Assembly (NCBI GenBank): GCA_009869945.1
Contig: WIXG01000574.1
Coordinates: 1-37,303, forward strand
Direction of reading: 5' to 3'
DNA length: 37,303 nucleotides
From: Mesaphorura yosii
Taxonomy: Eukaryota; Arthropoda; Collembola; Poduromorpha; Tullbergiidae
Shown here piece by piece: positions 13,074-25,532 of this stretch. A model generated the notes under the pieces. The model made no database searches and was not told where the DNA came from. It was given only the letters and a program-made list of their open reading frames with translations. Position 1 is the stretch's first letter; each line of letters begins with the position of its first letter. The position numbers were made by a program, and so were the translations under genes.

Positions 13074-13253
13074 CTATCCGGAATGGAACACGGCGCAGAT
13101 GTCCTGGCAGTGCTTGATGTCAACCGGATCCGAAATCTGCATCGGGCACGACGCCTGACACTGGGCGAGGTTCTCCGCCGACCCGCTCGCGATGAGGCAG
13201 CTGGCAATCAGCGCCAGCACTAGTGCGAAGTAGAAGAAAAGTCCACGGTTCAT
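13074..13253 (-). CDS. Small secreted cysteine peptide, CX3C-X12-CX3C
   Basis: This is a complete 59-residue ORF with an ATG in the context GCGAAATGA. Residues 1-26 form a classical signal peptide (MNRGLFFYFALVLALIASCL, then IASGSA) with a plausible cleavage after Ala26. The mature part is about 33 residues and has four cysteines at 32, 36, 49 and 53, a C-X3-C-X12-C-X3-C spacing. In known helical-hairpin peptides (alpha-hairpinins) such spacing staples two antiparallel helices with two disulphides. A poly(A) signal lies 45 bases past the stop, and a TATA-like box lies about 200 bases upstream with a possible 5'-UTR intron acceptor (ATCTGCAG) between. I do not recognise the family. It could be a defence peptide, a neuropeptide-like hormone or another secreted factor. 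That it is a gene is likely; its function is unknown. Confidence 0.7.
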   Translation of the reverse strand: MNRGLFFYFALVLALIASCLIASGSAENLAQCQASCPMQISDPVDIKHCQDICAVFHSG

Positions 13254-13793
13254 TTCGCTGATATAAGCTTGCTTGCTTGCTGCGCTGCAGATAAAAAAAA
13301 TACGTACAGGCTTTTGAATTTCGCAATTACATGAGAATTTGCAATTGGCAACTGGAACTTGAGTTATTTACGTGAAAATTATTGGCGGCCTCGCGACTTG
13401 ACTTGGAGCGGAGTCAGATTCGGTTCTGGAGTCACAATTTTCTGACGGTCGAGTTTATAAAGCCTCAAGATTCCAGAATTATGAGGCCAGTTCACTTGCC
13501 GCAATCTTCCTGGGCCTGTTGTGGTCGCTGTAAGATCCGAGTTCGTTGGCAAAAAATTTGCAATCTGCATTCACGTGGAGCAGAGCTCCACAGTTCTCCG
13601 TGGCACAAATACGACGAGGACGAGCAGGAGATTAGACCACATCCGAAGCGGTCAGATTGCCTTGCTGTTGCTGCTTTTGGAACCTTTTGTGCTTATCATT
13701 CAATTCAAAAGCAGATCGAATCACAGTATGATGAATGAAGAAGCAGTGCAATGTCAGCCGATAAATGTTAATTTTTCCCCGGCCGGGATAAGT
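13254..13793. other. Intergenic, upstream of the peptide gene and downstream of the GR-like pseudogene
   Basis: Apart from the TATA-like box and a possible 5'-UTR intron of the peptide gene (donor near 13372, acceptor near 13289), nothing gene-like is seen. A short GCTT tandem run lies near 13266-13280. Confidence 0.6.
13454..13461 (-). promoter_or_regulatory. TATA-like box upstream of the small peptide gene
   Basis: TTTATAAA reads the same on both strands and lies 201 bases upstream of the peptide ATG on the minus strand. There is no clear initiator at the usual distance, so the assignment rests on position only. Confidence 0.35.
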
Positions 13794-14810
13794 TTAAACT
13801 TGTCTGTACGCAAGAACAATGGAGATCGCGTTCGCGATGACGCACTCGGAAAGGGTGGGCCCCGTAGTAGATTTTGTCATACACAGTGAGCCACTGAACA
13901 CTTGATTGGACACTGAATCGGACGGCAGGTTCGCGTCCTTCGGCGCTCGGCGGCGCCGCCACGTCCTGCCCGCGCAGCCCGGAGCAGATCGACGAGCTCT
14001 GCCGACTGGGTCTGAACGCAGCTAAACACGTGGCAAGCGAGCAGGATGGAGACCAACTCCAGCACGGCGATATCGGCGTATCCGAGGGCGAGGGTGTCCA
14101 GTCGGTGCCCGAAGAGGATCAGGGCGTCGGTGGCCAGCGTGCCGATGAGCGCAGTCAGGGCGAAGAGCTGGGTCATGAAGCTTGAAGGTCATGTTGCCCA
14201 GCAGCAGCGCGGAGGCGGCCGCAAAGGCCACCCGACCAATCAGCCGTTCAAATTCCCCGCCCGCCCCGGCGCCGTTGTAGACCAGGTACAAATTCAGAGG
14301 GCAGTCGGGCAGGAGAAGGTACCCGAAAAGTATTGCCGAGAAGTAGAAGCCTGTCGTGGAGGTGGTGGGCAGGAAGACAGCCCAGAGCGCGTCTTCGCGC
14401 GCCCTCTTTTGGGATGCGGGCGAACTCCGAGAATGGCTTCGGGCCACCTGCAGTAATTTGTTGATCAGGTCCGCCATTTCGAGGCGGGTCGCGTAAAGCA
14501 GGAAAGTGAAGCACACGCCGGAAGTACACCAGATGCAGAACATGAGGATGGCTAACAGGGGGGAGATATCGAAAGCGGTGCGGTGGCACCACCCGATGAT
14601 AACGAAGGGCACGAACAGGAGGTCGACGGCGCAGTTGAGGGCGTACAGCGCCCAGTCAAGGCGCGAGCGCCTATGGTGGTGTAATGAATCGTACGGGCGG
14701 AGGACGAGTACCCGCGCGGTCGGGTCGAAGGTCAGGGACAGGCAGTGCAGGCGAGTCACCGTGCGCAGGGAGAAATGCAGGACGCGGAGCAAATTCTTGG
14801 ACAACAGCAT
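13794..14810 (-). pseudogene. Gustatory-receptor-like 7-TM gene, broken tandem copy
   Basis: Residues 1 to about 210 align with the intact neighbour: MLLSKNLLRVLHFSL, ATRLEMADLINKLLQV and LLPDCPLNLYLV match MPLLTKNLLRVLNFSL, ATRIDMADLLNKLLQV and LMPDCPLNLYLV. Just after GNMTFKL (about 14175) roughly 80 codons present in the neighbour are missing and the frame shifts; homology resumes with LFALTALIGTLATDALILFG. A second frame change near 13890-13900 is needed to reach the C-terminal match, which reads TKSTTGPTLSE, then NAISIVLAYRQV before TAA at 13796-13794. Each break destroys the ORF and there are no splice signals that would remove the gap, so this is a recent pseudogene and not a spliced gene. 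Confidence 0.8.
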
Positions 14811-15428
14811 TGTGGCGGCTTTTTTGAATACTGCAACTATTTTAGTTTTTTTTTATTCTGCACAAGCTTTTATTTGGGCCCCATTAAGTGTGTACACGAG
14901 CTTTGCATTATAGCACCTTGCTTTCAGTCATAATTCCATTCGCCTAAACATTTAGGCATCGCTCGTTAAGTGCTAAAAAAACATTACATTTCGATTTTGC
15001 AGCGTTAAGTAAGCAAAAATTCCATGACAGCGCTGCCACCCGCGCGCTTGGTTCCAGAGTCAAATTCTTAAAAATACCTTGGAAAAATACATCAAGTCTT
15101 CTGAGCACTTGCCGCGCCTTGGAAAAACACAGAGTTGTTAACCCATTAATATGTAATTCAAAAAAGCTGCCAAATGTCAAAAAGCAGTATGGATTTAATT
15201 AAAGAAAGCAACTAGGCAGGCAGGATAGAAAACTCAATTAATGTCACACCAAACTGAAATTAAACTACTTTGCAGGAATTGCTTGCATGATTGAAGTCGA
15301 TAAAACGAATTTCATGTTAGTCGCACACAGTGAAGTGAATGCTAAATGGACAATAGGCAGTCATTTTCTAAATCCACATCCCAACTGAACGCATGGTGCG
15401 ATGACTTTGCAGACTTGGCCTGTACGAT
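14811..15428. other. Intergenic between the two GR-like copies
   Basis: AT-rich spacer with T/A homopolymer runs near 14820-14860. The 78-residue minus-strand ORF at 14944-15180 has no hydrophobic or domain pattern and no matching segment in its neighbours. Nothing else is seen. Confidence 0.6.
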
Positions 15429-16601
15429 TTACACTTGTTTGTAGGCGAGGACAATGGAAATGGCGTTCGTGACGGCGACTTCGGCGAGGCTCAGCCCCGT
15501 CGTGGATTTGCTTACGCACAGCGAGCCGATTCGGCATTGAATTGGGCGCCACGTCCGCATTTGACGTGCCTCCGGCCTGCGCCGCTTGGAGCCGTCGTCC
15601 CAGGCGGAATTGGCGGCAGTGCGCAGCAGTCCGAGCAGCTCCACCGACCCGCGCTCGATGCCATCAGTCATTTTGAAGGCCAGGAGGATGGAAGCCATCT
15701 CGAGCACGGCGGCCTGTACGTAAACGAAGGACAAGGCGTCCATTTGGCTGTAGAAAAGGATGAGGGCGGCGAGGCCGAGTGTGCAGATGAACGTGCAGAG
15801 GAAGGCGAGGGCAGGCCAGATGAGGGGGCAAAGCCCATTGTCGTAGACGGCCGTGAGCACCCGCATCGCTTCGTACTCGCGTAGGGCGGCGGTGGCGGCG
15901 GAGCCGGTCCCCATCGTCGACTCAATCCAGTTCATGACGACTATCACGTAGTAGAATATGTGCGTCCCGTGGAGCACCAGTTTGACGGTCGCGTTGCCGA
16001 TAAGCACGGCGGTGGCGCCCGCAAAAGCCAACCTGCCAAGGAGCTCCGAGTCGCCGTGCCCGAAATGGACGAGATACAAATTCAGGGGGCAGTCGGGCAT
16101 GAGGAGGTAGCCGAAGAGTAGGGCAGGAATGCTAAACCAGGTTGTGGACGTGCAGAGGAGGTAGACGGCCCAAAGCGCATTCGCGCGCGCCCGGGCTTTG
16201 GCCCGGTTCGGGGGCGGGGCGAGCAACCGAGTCCGGCTCACCTGCAGGAGTTTGTTGAGCAGGTCCGCCATGTCGATGCGGGTCGCGTAGAGGATGTACG
16301 TGAAGAGAACCCCGTAAGTGCACCAGAGAAGCAATATACTGATGATCAGGAGGACGTCGACCCCGAAAGCGTCGAAATTGATCCAGCCGACGATGAAGAT
16401 GGCGACGAAGAGGAGATCGAGGCTGCAGTTGAGAGCGTACAGCGCCCAATGAAAGAGGTCTCCGCTCGTTGACGTCGAATACGGGCGGAGGACGAGAATC
16501 GGCTCGGAAGGGTCAAAGGTCAGGGGGAAGCAGTGCAGACAAGTAGCCGTGTACAGGGAGAAATTCAGGACACGGAGCAGATTCTTCGTCAACAACGGCA
16601 T
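15429..16601 (-). CDS. Gustatory-receptor-like seven-transmembrane protein, intact
   Basis: A single-exon ORF of 390 residues, inside the usual 350-450 range of arthropod gustatory/odorant receptors. Seven hydrophobic segments can be placed: roughly residues 50-75, 80-105, 140-170, 185-225, 255-285, 287-310 and 365-388, with an intracellular-style N-terminus and no signal peptide. The last segment (SLAEVAVTNAISIVLAY) sits where the insect GR C-terminal helix lies, but the classic TYhhhhhQF motif is absent, so family assignment rests on topology, length and tandem arrangement. It would act as a ligand-gated ion channel subunit in sensory-neuron membranes. It stands next to a broken copy in the same orientation. 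A TTAAAAG box and TCAGTC initiator about 31 bases apart lie upstream. Another orphan 7-TM family remains possible. Confidence 0.6.
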   Translation of the reverse strand: MPLLTKNLLRVLNFSLYTATCLHCFPLTFDPSEPILVLRPYSTSTSGDLFHWALYALNCSLDLLFVAIFIVGWINFDAFGVDVLLIISILLLWCTYGVLFTYILYATRIDMADLLNKLLQVSRTRLLAPPPNRAKARARANALWAVYLLCTSTTWFSIPALLFGYLLMPDCPLNLYLVHFGHGDSELLGRLAFAGATAVLIGNATVKLVLHGTHIFYYVIVVMNWIESTMGTGSAATAALREYEAMRVLTAVYDNGLCPLIWPALAFLCTFICTLGLAALILFYSQMDALSFVYVQAAVLEMASILLAFKMTDGIERGSVELLGLLRTAANSAWDDGSKRRRPEARQMRTWRPIQCRIGSLCVSKSTTGLSLAEVAVTNAISIVLAYKQV

Positions 16602-16688
16602 TCTTTTCTTTTCTTTCTTAGCACTTAGCTCGCATGCACCCGAATTCGAATCCTAGCTTTTCGACGACTTTTCGTGAATGACTGATCC

Positions 16689-16725
16689 GACTGAGAGCCG
16701 GATTACCAGGAACTCAGACTTTTAA
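16689..16725 (-). promoter_or_regulatory. Core promoter (TATA-like box + initiator) of the intact GR-like gene
   Basis: On the minus strand TTAAAAG (16725-16719) is followed 31 bases later by TCAGTC (16694-16689), the arthropod initiator consensus. The implied 5' UTR is about 90 bases. Spacing and both elements fit a standard TATA/Inr promoter. Confidence 0.6.
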
Positions 16726-17539
16726 GGTCAGGAAATGGCAAGTGGCTCTCTATTTAGCATTCATTGCTTGTAGTCTCATCAATTATGGACACAAATTCTG
16801 CAGAACACTCTAGTTTCACTTGAGTGCTTCGTTAATTGAGCTCTGCTGAATTCCTTGCTTACTTTAATTCGATCTAAAAGCCGAACTCGCATGCTTGAAT
16901 TTGCATGTGGCGTGACTCCAGGAAGCAAGCGGCAGCGACAACTTGCATTAATATTCTGTGCCTTTAAAAAATTTTTGAATAAAGGTGAATTTTGAAATTT
17001 TCCATGCCACGTGCATGCAAAACGAAAACGCATCAACCTTTTGAATGCTATCTTTGCCTGCGCTGAGTCAGTCGATGAAGCTAATTCTACATGACAATTA
17101 ATGTCTAAAGAAGTATATCCTTTCCGCAAAATAGGTTCGCAATTTCATTTCGCCTGTCCAGAAAGATAACATGCATGTGTTTGAGGGTTTGAGAGTGTGA
17201 TTGGCTCAATTGGCAATCAGTAAATGACAATAGCTTGATTTGACACAAAATGTTGAGCGATAAGAATTTTAACTGCGTCAACCACAAATATAGCAAAGCT
17301 TTAGAACATGTCAATGCCAATGCGTGACGGACGAACGTCAGTGGCAATACAGTTTGATGTTCGCCAAGAGTCCACTCAATTGCGTCAAGTATCCCGCTTT
17401 ATGAATTTTACTTTCAGTACGAGTGATAAGAGCATTCGGCTACCTTGTCTGCACACCCTGTGGTTCACTTATGGCATTTTAAGCTTTGAAATTACTTTTC
17501 CTCCAGGAATGCCACCTACGCTGCAAACAGCTTCTCGAA
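16726..17539. other. Intergenic
   Basis: Between the divergently arranged GR-like gene and the NB-ARC fragment. Only short ORFs of no recognised character are present on either strand. Nothing else is seen. Confidence 0.6.
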
Positions 17540-18500
17540 ATGGCGGAGCTCAGTAGAAAAGGCAAGGCCCAGTGACTCAGCGCCTAATTCGTAATTGGTT
17601 AAAACGCGATTTTAATTATAGTTACACGGAACGGAGTGGTTAAGCTTCGTGACCTCGTGATTCAGGATCCAGTTGCGCTGAAGAAATGGCCACAAGTTGT
17701 GGATAATATCGTCAAGATAGAAGCCCAAGCTCTGAGAATAAAGAAGTTTCACGACGCGTTAAAGATTGAGGAGTCTGTCCTGCAATCACTGAGAATCTGG
17801 CACTCTTTTGCGGGCGAGACTCTTCTGGAAGAGTTTGTAAAAGTGTGTAGGCAGCTCGAGTTGAATGCATTGGCAGGTGCGGAACTTTAACCGCGACAGT
17901 AATTTCGTATTTCTGCTTAAGATTAATGTTTCTTGGCAGCTAAACTTCAGCTTCAAGATTTCTCGGAAACTGATGACAACATTTTGCCGCAGAAATGGTG
18001 GCCTGAGCGAAAGTTGATGATCAATGCTTTTGTACCGCGGACAACCCAAACAGGAGAGCTACTCGTGGACGAGTTTCGCAACAGTCTGAATGCATCCAAA
18101 GTGTCAGTCATCACAGCCAAGAAGCAGGCGGTCGTTGGTATGGGTGGAATTGGGAAAACAAGCACCGCCAAGTGGTACGCAAATGTGCACGAGGACAGCT
18201 ACGACCACATTATATGGATCGATGCACATTCGAATTCACTGAAAATTTCATTTCGACAGTTAGCCAAAGATCTCGGTATCCTGGGAGATTCGACTCCTGT
18301 ACCAGACCTTGCCCCTCAAATTTACAAGGAATTTGCGTATTTGCGATGTCTTTTCGTGTTTGATAACGCGGATCGATTTGACGGAGAAAATGGTTTGTTT
18401 CGGTTGCTGCCTAAGAACGAATTACATCACTCGATTATCACTTCGCGAAACCACGACTGGGGATGATGTCCTGCAGGATGTAAATATCTTGCCCAGGTGA
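17540..18500 (+). pseudogene. NB-ARC (STAND) ATPase gene, 3'-truncated
   Basis: A proposed ATG exon (MAELSRK) at 17540-17561 joins 17622-17876 through a GC-AG intron (G|GCAAGG ... TATAG) and then 17940-18500 through a 63-base GT-AG intron, all in phase. The first about 100 residues are helical. A Walker A loop GMGGIGKTS follows, then HIIWIDAHS and a Walker B-like CLFVFDNAD, then the sensor-like IITSRNHDW. These are the ordered NB-ARC motifs of animal STAND NTPases, which usually continue into winged-helix and TPR or other repeats. Here the frame stops at TGA right after HDWG. A one-base shift would continue as DDVLQDVNILPR, after which homology ends and PAN-domain sequence begins on the other strand. 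The gene is thus truncated by a rearrangement and probably dead, although a short ATPase-only product cannot be excluded. Confidence 0.65.
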
Positions 18501-18990
18501 CACGTCGTAGCTTGCTTTCACTTCGAAAGACGGTCCCCGAATGTGACGGCTGGGGCGGTCAGGCGCCCTGACCTTTATCAGGTCCGCTTCCGCTGCCCAA
18601 CGTGGCTCGGAGTTCGAATGGTGTGGTCTGTCGTTGAATTTGAGCCAGCAGTCATTCTGGTCACCTCGTACGAAGGCTCTACAGGCTGGTTCCTTCCTGC
18701 AGAGATCGCAGCAGTCTCCAAATGTCAGGACGTCCGAGAAATGGTCCAGGTCGTGACCTGGATCTACGTTCGTGTTGGCGGGCACGCGTTTGCACGTTTT
18801 CCGGGGCTCCGACACCGTATCCTCACGCAGCACCTCGTCGGGAACCTTTTCAATGATCCCACTGGTAGTGTTCTATGCATCCTCCCCTCCGTCGCTTACG
18901 AGCGGCCCCGTATTCGGCTTCAGCCAGCAATTTCCATCCTTATTGTGTACGAAGCTTCGGCATTGCGGGTTCGCAAGACGCATGGGTTTT
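18438..18990 (-). pseudogene. PAN/apple-domain protein remnant (two partial domains)
   Basis: Minus-strand sequence encodes a good second PAN/apple module: TCKRVPANTNVDPG, then FGDCCDLCRKEPACRAFV and NDCWLKFNDRP, the family's Cys spacing with the CWLK signature. Upstream lies part of another module (NPQCRSFVHNKDGNCWLKPN, 18895-18971), but an in-frame TAG at 18875-18873 separates the two and the part before NPQCRSF is degenerate. PAN modules bind proteins or carbohydrates in secreted proteins. The last about 20 residues before the stop at 18438 (QDIYILQDIIPSRGFAK) are only the antisense of the NB-ARC fragment, so the true homology ends near 18510-18520. No signal peptide is found. Best read as a decayed fragment. 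Confidence 0.6.
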
Positions 18991-19449
18991 TGAAACAGTG
19001 TGTCGTTGAGCAGCTGCTGCGGTTTGTAATATATATGGAACACAGATCGACAATTAACACGTTTTTATCGACACCGGTACAGACACACACACACACACAA
19101 CTGAGTGCATAAGCACACCTGAGGATATGCTAATAAATGATAGGACACATGGGGCATGTACATGTATATAAATTGATCTAATAGGGAAAAACGTACGTTC
19201 ATGCGTGTCGATACTTGAAATGGATGGCAGGCATCCAGCAAACACGCGAAAAGTGTTTCCCAGCGGCTGTGACTCTCATTTGCAGTGTTCTGACAATGGT
19301 GTACCTCTCCAAAATATTGATTGATTAGTCCAGGCTGTCCAGCCGGTCAACAGCTGCCACGCGTCACGAACACCGTCAATTCTTTCATAAGCAAGAACCA
19401 CATTGAAGCCATAGCCTTCAGAAAGCTAACTGACCAGCCGTAATTAATC
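18991..19449. other. Intergenic with (AC)n microsatellite
   Basis: An AC dinucleotide run lies at about 19083-19099. No gene-like ORF is present. This is the upstream region of the GH47 gene; no convincing TATA box is seen near its ATG. Confidence 0.6.
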
Positions 19450-21011
<1,562 letters not shown>

Positions 21012-21361
21012 CACGCCTTTATTTGAACCAAATTAAAATGTGGCGCCAGATTCGAATTTAAATTATAGGAGCTCGAGTATCGAGTTTAAAAAGAACACCG
21101 GGATTCGCCAGTCGGTCGAGCATTTCGGGTGATTGTCATTCTAATTGCTTATAGTAATTGATTATCTCTCATCTCCCACGAAGCCATGAGCGATCTGACC
21201 GCCGACGTCCAGTAGTGTTCAAGCCTTCATGCTCCTCTTCATACAACACGGTACAGCACGGCTCCTCGCTCTTATCTCCGATCATTTGCTTGATTAGCTC
21301 TTAACTGAGTCCAGCCCAAGCAATGTGGTCAAAAATGAGACAGCGAAGCACAGTGGCTATC
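21012..21361. other. GH47 3' flank
   Basis: Contains the ATTAAA signal (21032-21037) and otherwise unremarkable AT-rich sequence up to the first copy of the direct repeat. Confidence 0.5.
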
Positions 21362-21532
21362 AATTAAGTGACCACACTCGATTAGACGTTTCAATGAATG
21401 AACGTGGTGTTAATACTCACCAAAGCATAGCTGAGCTATCCAATTTCCTTCACAAACTAGGAAGACATGCAATTCTCTGTACATTTCTGTACATACATAT
21501 TTTGATTCACAAGATACTTGCATTCATCATCC
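21362..21532 (+). repeat. Direct repeat, copy 1 (left of Nox5)
   Basis: Begins AATTAAGTGACCA and ends GCATTCATCATC. It matches the segment at 27283-27452 almost base for base (GTTTCAATGAATGAACG, CACCAAAGCATAGCTGAG, GACATGCAATTCTCTGTACA), with a few substitutions and small indels. Flanking sequence on both sides differs, so these are two copies of a bounded element. A four-base indel shifts the apparent shared ORF (MNERGV and so on), so it is not coding. Possibly a short non-autonomous transposon remnant; terminal inverted repeats are not obvious. Confidence 0.85.
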
Positions 21533-21577
21533 AATTCGACTTTATAACAACTTGACTATAAATTTTTATCTTTAATC

Positions 21578-24500
21578 TTAGAATGATTCTTTCCTAAAAT
21601 CAAATCCAAATTTTTCACATTCGATTTTTATGGCTTTTGCCATTGTCATTGGACCACAAAAGAAAACTGTGACCGATCCACGCTGTTCCTGTTTGATTTT
21701 CTCAAAGATCTGTGTACGGAAAAGAAACGAGACTTTACCTGTGGCTTGCCCAAATGGCAATTAGGCATGCGACCTAAGACTGACCTTGTTCCATTTGGGT
21801 CGTCCAGTTTTTGTTCGATTTCTTAAACCACTGATCAAATCTCTATTTTCTCTCGTATGGAGTAAATCAAGTGCAAGCTGGAGTACGACAGCTCTCATGT
21901 CAGTTCGATCCAATGCTGATGTCAAGTACATATGCATATTTAAAAATCTTTCCATTGCTCCACCCAGTTCAGTTTGTGCAATTTCAAGTTGTGATAGGAG
22001 GTCAAGGAACCATTCGAATGATTGTTGATCTCTTGTGATCCAGAAGAAATCAACCTGGTCAAACAAATATTGGAAAGATTGAGTTTCAATCACATTTAAT
22101 AGAATTTTAGGTACCTTTTTCAAATTCTCCATGGCAGACGCCGCATCCACACAGAATCGATGGTGGCACTGTGGACAGACGACTTTAGAAGTCCAGTATC
22201 GATAAATGACTGATTGAAGAATTGAGGCAAATGGAGTCACTCCAATTCCGGCACCAATGAGGACAGCATGCTCGGCTTGGTAAATGGAGCTAGATGGAGC
22301 TCCGTATGCGCCGTCAATATACACCTGAAATGATAGGTAATGCTTTTGGCCTTTGATCTTTGAAATTTATGAATGTCTAGGTACAGGAATGCTCGTTCTC
22401 GACGCCAGACACGGTTCCAGCTTTCTTCCAGACCCACTTGAATTCGCCAGCAAAGGTATCGCTTGGCCATTGGGTGGCCCAGGTTTAATTCTTTCAATCC
22501 ATGACGGACGATTATGGGTGCCATTGATCGGACCGTTTGCAAATGAAATGGGAGTTTTCAGCCTCAGGCTTTGTGCCCGAGATAAATCCATTCGATTCCT
22601 GTTTATTTGGTGACCAAATTCACCTGGAAGTGTCGCAGCTCTTCTGCTGCTATCAATAGCCCTATTTCCAATCCCATCGCTGAGAATATTCATCAGAGGA
22701 ATTTGACTTTTGAAGAAATCATGAAGCTTTTTTGTCCAGGGCCCTACACCTCGAATATGCAGAGTGATGACTCCTTTTTCTTCAGGCGCGCTGCTAATCG
22801 TGAATGGATGCCAAGCCCAAAGGGAAATTTGTGGTACCCTGATAAATACGTAGTCCCCTGCATTGAAGACGAAATGGGGCGGGCGGACAATGTTGAGTTG
22901 AGTGACTCCAGATGGCAGTATGACTGCTGAACTGATGTGGGTTCTTCCAGGACCAAATTGAAATTTGTAAACTCGATTCAGCTTGTGAAAAAGCGAACAC
23001 GTTTTATCACAAAAATTTAGGAAAGTTATTTGAAATTTTGTCTCACCTGCTCAAGAACAAAAATGATTCCTGGCACAACGAACCATTTCCAAAAGTTTTT
23101 GCAATGAATTATCAAAACAATCCAAAACACGACAAAGAGCAGGTGCGTCCAATAAAAGAGTTGTCCTCGCTTTATGCATGGCAGAACTCCTGCTAGCATG
23201 ATTATTAGGATTAGAACAAGGCCAAACCCCGTACTGTAAGCGTATCCAGAAATTAAGCCCAAGTCCAAGTCTACTCCAGATGTCGCTTTTGGATTAAACA
23301 AAAACTCAAAATATGACAGATTTCCTGTATTGATCACTTCGTCCAAGATGAAACTGAAATCTGGCGTTTGGAACGACACAAATTAACTAACCATAAAAAG
23401 TCTGTGTAATTTGTCAATCAAAACTTACAGACATTTAGTAAATGAGCTGCAGTATGGACCACGCTGAACAAGACGATTAATTTCCCAGCCAATTTGTGAA
23501 AAAATATGTTATCGTCAATTGGGAAAATGGCACTTCCACCTCGTGCCCTTAGAAATGTGAGAAACTGACGAAGCATTGCCACAAGGATAAAAGTTCCATT
23601 GAAATTCAGGCAAATTCCAGAAGCACGCGCAATAGCCAGAAACATACTTTTGCGCGGATTATCCCCAATGAATGTCACCAAACGAAATGTAAACAGACCA
23701 AGATTAATTGTCAAGAAAATCAAGAGCCAAATGACAAAGGTCAAGTTGTTTCGAACAAAATCAAAACTGAGCTCGTATGGAAGTTTCTTTTTCCGCGCAG
23801 GTTTTTGCTGCGGGACCAACCAACCATCAATGCTAAAAAAAATACGTCGAAATTAACGGAAGGTCAACTTATGAAATTTGGTTCCGGGAATTTTACCTGA
23901 TGGACAGATTTTCCAGTAGGCCCGGATGACCTCGCAAATAAGTATTCAAATCTTCATATGAAAGCGCTCCATTATTATCCACATCTGCTTCTTCAAATAA
24001 AGCTCTAGCCAATTCATGAATCTGTTGTTTACTAAATCTCATTCCACTTTCAAGCACACATGCCACCATAATATTTTCCAGCTCTTGTTCGTTAATCATC
24101 CCATTCTTATCAGCACCATATACTTGAAGTAGAAACCGAACTTTGTGATCATCTGCACCCAAACCAATGAATTGATTTATTCGAGATGTAAACGTTTGAA
24201 ATGATATTTTTCCAGCTTGATCTTCGTCGAATATGTCGAATACACGGCTTCTGAAGAAATCCTGGAAGAAAATGCGTTACAGTTCAAGTTTGAAAATCAA
24301 GTCAAGAATCTTTTTTTTGGTTACGTCTTTTCCTGGGAACATTTTCATGAATGAACTTTTGTCAATGCAAGAGTCGGATCCCATATGCTTCTTGAACAGT
24401 GTTTCAAGTGCCGCAATGTTATCTACTGTGAGATGACTTCCAGGCCTAATTTTTCATGTATGAATCATACTAATGGCGATTTTGAGTGAAAAAATCAATT

Positions 24501-25532
24501 TTTTTTACCTGGATGATGTCAAATGAGATATAAAATCCATGACCTGTTCCAAGCACACAACATTGTCATTTTCAGTGACATTTGAATTTGACTTTGTGGC
24601 TCGAATTGCTCGAAATACTTTTTCAGCCACCTTAAAAGTAAAAATAAATAGAGAGTAAAATTTGGACTTATTTCGGGTCAAAATGTTAAATATAATTTTG
24701 TACATAATCAGTTTTGAAAATATCTGAAAATTGGTCAAAACTTAAAGGTTCCAATTGGCCAAATGCTCGGCTTGCAATTTCCAGACTTTCTCTCAAATCA
24801 CGCTCGTCATTGTTCCTGTGCGGCAAATTACCATTAAATTATTTGTACACAAGGAAAGAAAGCACGCAAAATTTGTTACCTATTTAATCTCAATTTTAAG
24901 AAATTAAACCATTTTCTTCTTGGCAGTTGTTTCCGGTCATGATAGTCGAACATTGCGAAAAGGTATCGCAAAAGTTGCAAATCCTTTGAAACGAAAGAAC
25001 AAATTAGCAACATAATTTCCTTAATCATGAATCACAATTTACCTGATCGTAAGGGGATGATGAGTCTATTAGCAAATTTTTGAAATGGTCAATAGTAAAA
25101 TTTCCATTTGTATGAGTTGTTGATTTTTGCAAAAGTCTTCTAACTTTTGGCAAGCACACTTTACGTCGATTATCAATTATTGCGGAGCGTTGAGCTGATA
25201 AAACGTACGTGGCGTATACCTCGTTGTTGTTCGTAATGGAGGCACCATAGCCCACATTGCCACCAGAACCACCAGAAGGATCCAGCACGTCTGAATTATC
25301 GCCATTTCTTATGCTGCTAGAATTTTTCTCAGCTCCAGAAGCTCTAAAAGAAGGCCCTGAGACAACTGAGGTGGGTTTGGGTGGCAAGGATGGTCTTGAG
25401 TCAGGCGTCGATGGTGTGAGACTGTCTGAAAAAAATCAAAGTGGCTATGTCATTCCAAACGAATCGTGTAAGAATTCTACCTTTTCTCTCCCAAAATTCC
25501 AAGATTTCAGGGAATTCTAGCTGAGAATTCAT
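21578..25532 (-). CDS. Nox5: NADPH oxidase 5 (calcium-regulated superoxide-generating oxidase)
   Basis: Twelve exons join in phase: 25532-25481, 25425-25043, 24983-24880, 24815-24704, 24630-24509, 24445-24325, 24261-23897, 23832-23429, 23360-23047, 22981-22385, 22324-21785, 21709-21578. They give 1,081 residues. An N-terminal extension precedes EF-hands, of which three loops are readable (DEDQAGKISFQT, GADKNGMINEQE, DVDNNGALSYED). Then comes the six-helix ferric-reductase domain with haem histidines in FFHKLAGKLIVLFSVVHTAAH and FYWTHLLFVVFWIVLIIHCK. FAD (WHPFTISSAPE) and NADPH motifs (VLIGAGIGVTPFASIL, VFFCGP) follow, and the C-terminus FRKESF. This is the full Nox5 architecture: calcium binding switches electron transfer from NADPH across the membrane to oxygen. 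All donors are GT; the least certain is CCT|GTACCT at 22385/22384. Two TCAGT initiator-like motifs lie at 25574-25590. The coding sequence is AT-rich, unlike the neighbouring genes. Confidence 0.95.

Noticed and set aside
14100..14250. Gap in the broken GR-like gene as an intron
   Set aside because: The missing segment is absent from the DNA rather than interrupted, so there is nothing to splice; the frame also shifts.
17540..18500. NB-ARC gene as plant or bacterial contamination
   Set aside because: It contains short introns with animal-type signals and sits within one continuous arthropod contig; NB-ARC proteins occur in many arthropods.
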